A stretch of DNA of 14,317 bases from an uncultured Lachnospiraceae bacterium (GTDB lineage: Bacteria; Bacillota; Clostridia; Lachnospirales; Lachnospiraceae): assembly GCA_910586585.1 (NCBI GenBank), contig CAJUKA010000098.1, positions 1 to 14,317 on the forward strand, read 5' to 3'. The translations under genes and the position numbers were made by a program. This document shows positions 1-6,500 of this stretch, in pieces (position 1 is the stretch's first letter; each line of letters starts with the position of its first letter). Under the pieces are notes generated by a model that did not search any database, was not told the DNA's origin, and saw nothing but the letters and a program-made list of their open reading frames with translations.

Positions 1-38
1 AATGAGCGCAGAGCGGATACCGCTATGCGCTCATTTTT
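1..38 (+). terminator. Rho-independent terminator of an upstream gene outside the window
   Basis: Arms 1-9 (AATGAGCGC) and 27-35 (GCGCTCATT) pair perfectly. An inner stem, 12-16 with 20-24, extends the helix, and a T-run follows at 34-38. This is a classical intrinsic terminator for a + strand transcript. The paired arms also carry A's at the 5' foot, so it may work in both directions. The gene it serves lies left of the window. Confidence 0.8.
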
Positions 39-85
39 ATACCGAAACAAAGAAGTAGCCTTCTGAAATCCTGCAAATACTCTGC

Positions 86-107
86 AAAAACCAGTTTACT
101 GGTTTTT
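86..107. terminator. Short perfect palindrome, terminator-like on either strand
   Basis: AAAAACCAGT (86-95) and ACTGGTTTTT (98-107) are exact reverse complements separated by TT, giving a CCAG/CTGG core with A and T tracts on the two sides. That is the pattern of a small bidirectional terminator. The G+C core is only four pairs, so it would be weak. It may be a secondary stop behind the stronger hairpin at 1-38. Confidence 0.45.
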
Positions 108-124
108 GTTACCTGACCAAAGCA

Positions 125-155
125 GAAAAAACAGCGCTTATGTGCTGCTTTTTTT
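125..155 (+). terminator. Terminator-like hairpin with seven-T tract
   Basis: CAGCGC (132-137) pairs with GTGCTG (142-147; one G-T wobble) around a TTAT loop. It is preceded by an A-run (126-131) and followed by T149-T155. It is the third terminator-like hairpin in the first 155 bases. No coding frame is visible between them, so they may be stacked stops, or they may bracket a short untranslated transcript. Confidence 0.6.
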
Positions 156-172
156 CCTTTGGCTCAGGTTGT

Positions 173-212
173 GATAAGGGCCGTTATCCTTACCTGTTTT
201 CCTCTTTCCCGT
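173..212 (+). repeat. 40-bp dispersed direct repeat, copy 1
   Basis: This 40-base stretch recurs at 14278-14317 in the same orientation with a single difference (G196 versus T14301). It opens with a small dyad, GATAA (173-177) and TTATC (184-188), and continues into a pyrimidine-rich tail in which TTTTCCTCTTT occurs twice (197-207 and again from about 213). Copy 1 sits 18 bases after the T-tract of a terminator-like hairpin and leads into the structured block at 275-520. Copy 2 is cut by the window end, so how much of that block is repeated there cannot be seen. This is probably the edge of a larger interspersed element. Confidence 0.85.
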
Positions 213-274
213 TTTTTCCTCTTTACATAAGTGCATCGTTTCGGGGCGCAGTGCATAGGCGTAAAACGCAGGTG

Positions 275-303
275 CCCCCCTGCTCATTTCATTCGCAGGG
301 GGG
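275..303. repeat. GC-rich inverted repeat, first hairpin of the leader array
   Basis: CCCCCCTGC (275-283) and GCAGGGGGG (295-303) form a perfect 9-bp stem with an 11-base loop. It is the 5'-most strong helix of the structured block ahead of the giant surface-protein gene. A T-run does not follow, so it is not a normal intrinsic terminator. A TATAAT lies immediately downstream. Confidence 0.75.
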
Positions 304-308
304 GATAT

Positions 309-314
309 TATAAT
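309..314 (+). promoter_or_regulatory. Possible -10 element for the giant surface-protein gene
   Basis: A perfect TATAAT occurs here, inside ATTATAAT (307-314), which reads the same on both strands. The best -35 candidate, TTTCAT (287-292, spacer 16), is poor and lies in the loop of the preceding hairpin. If used, transcription would begin near 320 and give a leader of about 265 nt containing the hairpins from 324 to 520. No better promoter was found between 160 and 585, so this is a weak call. Confidence 0.3.
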
Positions 315-323
315 GGTGGTATT

Positions 324-413
324 CCCCGAAGCGGGGCATAAATTCATGGAACACCCATGCAGGCTTGTCTGCAGATGGAGTGTTCTATGAATTTATATCG
401 TGCGAGAGCACGA
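324..413 (+). ncRNA. Core of structured leader: three contiguous hairpins including a GNRA tetraloop
   Basis: Three helices follow one another with single unpaired bases between them. The first is CCCCG (324-328) with CGGGG (332-336). The second is a long hairpin in which 338-354 pairs with 380-396 (17 bp, one G-T wobble), then CCAT 355-358 pairs with 375-378, and GCAG 359-362 pairs with CTGC 369-372. The third is TCGTGC (398-403) with GCACGA (408-413), closed by a GAGA loop. The GNRA-type loop appears only on the + strand (the minus strand would show TCTC), which suggests that a functional RNA is made in the direction of the downstream gene. No known riboswitch class is recognised. It could instead be a DNA-level inverted-repeat element. 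Calling it ncRNA is an inference from structure. Confidence 0.5.
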
Positions 414-414
414 C

Positions 415-520
415 CTTGAAAAACGTTAGTTTTTCAAGTGTGGCCCTGTGGAGTGACCTTGAAAAACGCCAGTTTTTCGAGTAGGCCCTGTGGGTAGCCT
501 GTAAAACTTTAGTTTTCGAG
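415..520 (+). repeat. Three tandem imperfect ~42-bp hairpin units
   Basis: Unit 1 pairs CTTGAAAAAC (415-424) with GTTTTTCAAG (429-438) around GTTA. Unit 2 pairs the same arm (458-467) with GTTTTTCGAG (472-481, one wobble) around GCCA. Unit 3 is decayed: AAAAC (503-507) pairs with GTTTT (512-516) around TTTA. Unit starts are 43 and 41 bases apart, and the spacer GGCCCTGTGG recurs at 442-451 and 484-493. The G-U substitution in unit 2 and the loop changes leave the helix intact, which favours selection on RNA structure. The units end 65 bases before the start codon at 586. No U-tract follows, so they are not ordinary terminators. Confidence 0.8.
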
Positions 521-585
521 TGCCGCTCTTAAGGGGATAACATCTATTTACAACCATTTTTAAGAAAGGAAAGGGAGAAGAAGGT

Positions 586-3500
586 ATGAAAAAAGCAAGA
601 AGCCAGAAGTTGAAGAAATTCAACAAGGTACTTTCTGTGCTGCTGGCTGCGGCGATGGTCGCAGGTTCTGTACCGGATGTCAGCCTTGTGGCACATGCGA
701 CTGAGGCAGAGACAGAAGCTGCAGAAGAAAAAACTTCTTTAGAAGAAGTTGGTTTCTTATCAGAAGAGAACGCTGACGCAGCGGATGCTGTATCAGAGAA
801 TACTTCTGAGGAAGTTTCTACTGCAGAAGAGCAGCAGTCTTCTGAGGAAGCAGTTCCGACAGAGGAGGAAGTATCTGAAGAAGCAGTTTCCACACAGGAA
901 GCGTCTTCAACAGAAGAAAATAAAGAGTCTGAAGCTACTTCTACAGAAAACACAGAAGCTGTTTCAACAGAATCTGTTTCTACAGAAGCATCCGAGGATA
1001 ATACGGCAGGAGAGGAGGAAGTTACCGCAGACGAATCCATCGCGCCGGAAGCAGGAGAGACAGCAACTGTAGCGATTGCACCTGCCGCAGCAACAGTTGA
1101 AAAAGGGGCAACGCAGGAGTTTACTGCAACGGTAACGATTCCAGGAACAGGAGATGGAGGCAGCACTGAGGGAGCAGCCAGAGAAGGCGAAACCGTTACA
1201 TGGACGGTTGAAGGTGCCACTGACAGTAGTGGAACAAAGATTGAGGCTGCAACAGACAATGCGAATAAAGCGACTCTGACCGTTTCAGCAAGTGAAACAG
1301 CCGCAACTTTGACAGTAAAGGCAACCTATGGAGAAGGCGACACTGCAGTTTTTGCGACAGCAACTGTTACAGTCACAGAACCAGCCCAAACAGAAACGAA
1401 GCATAATGTAACACCTACATTTACCTTAGCGACTGCTGAGGCAAAAGGCATTACAGGAGTTACATACAGTATTGATACAGATCCGGCAGTCACAGGAACA
1501 GCCGTAACTGGTACAGCAATCGAAGTTCTTGCAAATAAGACAATTACATTTACAATCACGGTATCAGAGGGATATGAATTGACAGCACCAGCAGATGCAG
1601 TGCCATCAGAAACCGCTGCCAATACCTATACTTATGCTATTGCAAATGTTAATGAAGCTAAGACTGTAGCATTTACAGCAGCAGAAAAGCAGATTAAAAT
1701 CTTTGCAGACGATACAAATCTGTCAGGTGCAACACTTTCCTTTACAACGGGTACAGTAGAAGGCAGTACATCGCCATGGACTGTGAAAAAGGGAGATGAT
1801 GGCGCCATTATAGTTCCTGAATTTACAGTTTCTGTAACTGGGAATACTCAGGAAGTGGATAAGGTTCAGTATACAGTCGGAACATCAACTGTAAAGAAGA
1901 ATGCTGCTGCTACGACAGCAGATGGAACTACAAAGTATACGATTCCAGCGGCAGACATTACAGGAGATGTTACGATTTATGTGACATTAAAGTACAAACC
2001 GCAGGAAGTAACATTCGTTTATCAGTATGATGATGCTAGTAATACAGCGATTACAGAGGGCGTATCTGTAAGCCCGGTAAACGGCGGATTTACAAAAGAT
2101 GCTGAGAATAAATACTATACGGTAGATAAGAAAGACCTTGCGTTTAATGTAACGATTGATGCTTCCAAGGTACAGGGAAAAATCGAGGAGGTTACCTGCA
2201 CAGGCGGTGCAAGTGATGTAAGAGCAACAGCATCAAAAGCGTATGTTATTACAAACAAAAATAATGAGATTTCAGGCCCGGTAACAGTTACTATTAAGGT
2301 TAGCAAGAAATACAAAGTGACTGTTCCTGCAGGCATCACAATCCAATATGCATTGCAATCAGATGTTGAGACAAAGGGATTTTCAGCGCTGCCAGCAGAT
2401 AAAATGCTTCCCGCAGGCAGCTACTACTTTACAGTAGATGCAGGCGATAAGGCAGTAAAGGCAGTTACTTATAAGGAAGCAGACGCAGCAGAAGGTGAGA
2501 CAGGAACACCCGCAATTGATTCTATACAGGCAGGATACAAAGCATATGCGGTAACAATTGCAGATAAAGACATTAACCTCGCTGTTGAGACAGAAGATGC
2601 AGCAAATGCCAAGACCGTAGCAATCACCAAGACTGGCGAAGGCATTGAGGGCATTTATTATCTCTTAAAAGATAGCGAAGGAGAGACAGCATTTGATGCG
2701 GCAGCATTTACAAAGATAACAGGCACAAACCTTGTACTGACACAAGAAGAGGCTGGGGAAAAATTATATATCTATGCAAAGCTGAATGAAAATTACACAA
2801 CAAAAGCGGTGATGGTAAATAATGCAGCTGCTACGATAAGTGATAAAGCATATCTAGTACCACTTGACGGCGCAGCGCCATACAGCTTTTCTATTGAGAC
2901 AAAGCCTGTTGAAGTAGCATATACATTCAAGGCATTCAAGACAGATGCTACAGCAGATATCATGAAAGCTGGTACAAAGATTGTGATTAAGCCAGACAAC
3001 ATTGTAGCAGTAGGCGATGCGACAACTGCTCCTACAGCAGACACCGAAATCACAACAGAGACCGCAACTGATACAGTAGTTAAAGTCAACAAAGGCAAAA
3101 AGATTACATTTACAGTATCTGTTAAGGAAGGCTATGAAGCAACTGTAACAGGTGCAAACAAGCGTGTAAAAGACGGAAAGACATATTATGAAATTACTGC
3201 CAATAGTCCGGCAGAAGGTGCAACGAACGAAGTATCTGTGGTAGTGACAGCAGTGACAGCTCCTACAATTACAAAGGCAGTAAATAATGATATTACTAAA
3301 TATGAAGAAAAGATTGATGGAAAACCACAGGATACACCAGTAACATCCGTTCCTTATGGAAGCTCTTATGAATTTTCTGTTAAGGAAATTGCAGCAAACA
3401 AGGCAGTAGATTATGTTCTTTACAGTGAAGATGCTGCAAGTGCAGACGATGAAAACGCTACCTGGAAAGAACTCCAAAGCCCCTACAAGTTTGAGAAAGT

Positions 3501-6500
3501 GACCAAAAATCTTACCATTAAGATTGTCACTAAACTTGACACAGCAAAAGTCAATGCATTTTCATTTGCTTATAATGTAAATGAGGTTACGGTAGCAGTG
3601 ACAAAGCCAACTGCATTGCTTGATAAGAAGGGCACAGAGCTTACTGGCATTACTGATTATAACGATACATTTTATGCAATCGCACCAACAGCGCCAGCCG
3701 TTGATAAGCTTACCTTTACGGTAACTCCCAAAGCAGGGCTGAAAGCAGCAGTAACCGGGGCAACCGCAGTAAAGGATGCAGACGGAAAGGATACAAACAC
3801 TTATGAAGTGGATCTGGCAGCAGGTACCGTGAAAGCTGTGACAATTGCAACATCGGTAGATACAGAAGCAGCAACAACAGATCAGTATGTAAAAATTACT
3901 AATAATTATGATGAAAATGCTGTAGTTGAAGTTGCAGGCCTTACCGAGGAAGATGAAGTTGCAGTTACAGAGACGAGCAAGACCTATCTTATCAAAAAAG
4001 ATAAGAAGGAAGTAACATTTACGGTAACTGTACCAAAGTTTGAGAAACTTGACAAGGAAAATAATACAATCGCAGACAATACGGCTGTATATTTTGTAAA
4101 AGAAGAGGCTTCCGCAGACAAAAAGCATACCGTATACACCTTTAAGATTGTTCTTGCAGCAATAACAGGCACAACAGAGAACGCTCCAAAGACAATCACA
4201 GTAAGCAGCAATGACTTTGAGCCAAACTCTGCAGTATTGACAATTCCAGAAGAACATAGTAATGTTCTAACAGAATCAAATGCAGGTTCTGATTACCTGA
4301 TTGGCACAAGAATTATTATTCAGGTTGATGAAGGCTTCAACCTGTTCCAACAGACTGCTGAAAATGAGAAGACCGGTGAAATTACCTGGACTCCATGTAA
4401 GCTTGATGTATATGGCAAGTATGCATTCACAATCGAAGAAGACACAATATTTGATGTTAAATCTGGTGAAGAGGCAGCAGAGGAATCTGATTATGTAGTT
4501 TCCTATGTAGAAAAGCTGATTGATGATTATGGCGATCCAATGGATGGTAAGAGCGGAGCTTATGACGGAACACCGATTGATATTACCAAAAATGCAGTAT
4601 ATGAGCTGACCGCAGTTACAAAAGATACAAGTGTAAGAGCTGCAACGTCTGTAGCAAACTTCACAGATGTGGAGTGCTATGCATCCGATGAATCAGAAAT
4701 CAAATCGACAGCAAAGGCTGAAGGAGAAGAAGGCAGCAAAAATAAAGTAAAAGTAAATCTTTCAGCAGAAGATGCAGGAAAAGAAATCCATGTTGCGCTT
4801 TATACAGATGTAGAAGTGAAAGCAGGTGAAGAAGGAAGTCAAACAGTAGTTGAAGTTAAGGAGCATGTATGGGTAGGTACAGTTGTATTTGCAGTTGCAC
4901 CAAATGCAGCAAGCGCAGTTGTAACTTCCAGCACACTGACCTTTAAGCAAAATACTGTAAAGATGGATGCACTTACAACAGCAGATTTTGATGTTGTGTT
5001 TACACCATCCAATGTAACCTTAGCAGACTATGATGTGACAGTAGCGCCTGTAAGCGGGACAAATCCTGTCACAACAAAAGCAGAGTACAAAGTTACAGAG
5101 ACTGACGGAAAGAAACAGGCAGTCATTTCTGTAACAGCAGCAGAAACAAAAGAAAAAGCAAAAGTCAGCGTGATCAAAAAAGGCGCAGAGTCAGCATTGT
5201 GCACCTTTGTCGTAGAGACTGTTCTGCCTTCTGTAAAGCTTGTAAGCGTAGAGAGTCCTGCACAGACAGAAAATACGATCAGCCTGGCAATGACAGCAGA
5301 CAAGAGCGTTGGATCAGACAATGTATATTATGAAATTGCAACAACAACAGGAACAACGACAACTGTAAAATATGTGAAGAAGGAAGCTGAGAGACAGGCA
5401 TATCAGATACCAGGCCTTACAGCTAGCACAAAGTATACAGTTGCAGTAAGATTAGTTATCTCCAAAACAGATCTGTCTACACAGACGTCGGTTGTAGAAA
5501 ACAAGAACCTTGTTGCATACAGCGCAGCAAAGAAGGTTACTGCAACAACAAAAGCAAGCCAGTATTATGAAGATAAGCTGTCCGTAACCAAGAAGACAAC
5601 AACACTTTATACAGGACAGGATAATGTGCTTGCAGCAGTTGTGAAGTTCTCCAAGAACACAAGCAAGGTTGAGAATGTTCATATAAAGAGAGTGCTCAAC
5701 AGTGACGGCACAGTAGCAAGCGGAATCAGCGTTGAAAATAATGATCAAAATAATGTACTGGATCTTAACGGTGGATATGGTGTATATTTAAACGTTGACG
5801 ACAATGTAGCACTTGGAAAATATACCGTAGAGATTGAAGCAGATTCTGTACCAAAGGCAAGCGAGGCAGATTTGGAGAATGGGCAGTACTCTATGTACCG
5901 CGCAACAGCAACACTTCCGATTACAGTCGTTGCTGGTATCAACAATATTGATGTTGCCCGTGATGTCAAGATTGCAAAGATTGGCAAGAATGTAACCTAT
6001 ACATTTAAGCCAGTTGGATATATTAATCAATACAAAAATGGCAATTATATCAAAGCAAAGAGCCAGAAGTTTACCTATGAGCTTGATTTGGAAGACTTAT
6101 CCGACATACAGAAAAAGAATGTATTGGATAACATTACCTTAAAGAATAACAAGCTGACAGTCAAGAACAGCTTTGTTGTAGGAAACGACCCGGCTGACAA
6201 TGCTTTCTATGTAAAAATTAGGGCAAATGATTTTAGCGGCAATGATGAATGTGCAAAGGTAAAGGTAGAAATTACAGATGCAGCGCTTACAATCAGCGAT
6301 ATGTATCTTGTTGATTCTATGGGCAAGAGATTAGGCAGCAGCATTTCTAAGAGTGAAGCATCAAGCGCAAGACTTGTTATTGAAGATGCAAGTGGTGAAG
6401 ACATCTCCAAGTATATGAATGTGACACCAGCAAATAAATTAGCAAAGAACAAGTCTAATGGTTCTTATTACTTTATTTACAATGCAATTAAGCCAGGCGT

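Noticed and set aside
138..347. Minus-strand 69-codon frame through the structured leader
   Set aside because: It lies wholly over the 40-bp repeat and the first hairpins, and its residues are just the translation of inverted repeats. It has no ribosome site and no recognisable domain. A frame inside a repeated element would recur with every copy and look conserved without being a gene.
338..396. Rho-independent terminator
   Set aside because: The stem is long and strong, but it is followed by ATCGTGC and not a T-run, and a second hairpin starts after one base.
415..520. CRISPR array
   Set aside because: Only three units, each unit palindromic over most of its length, with spacers that are themselves similar. 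No cas genes are nearby.
749..1072. Plus-strand 107-codon Leu/Gln/Lys-rich frame
   Set aside because: It is out of frame with, and inside, the low-complexity stalk of the giant gene. The composition is a frame-shift artefact.
426..1259. Minus-strand 277-codon Ser/Val/Ala-rich frame
   Set aside because: It is antisense to the signal peptide and acidic stalk of the giant protein. The Ser/Ala runs are the complement of the GAA/ACA/GCA-rich repeats, and its end runs through the tandem hairpins.
2854..4257. Long Cys-rich minus-strand frames (207 and 231 codons)
   Set aside because: The Cys/Tyr/Asn-rich composition is produced by reading GCA, ACA and GTA codons of the giant gene on the other strand. 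There is no start signal and no protein-like pattern.
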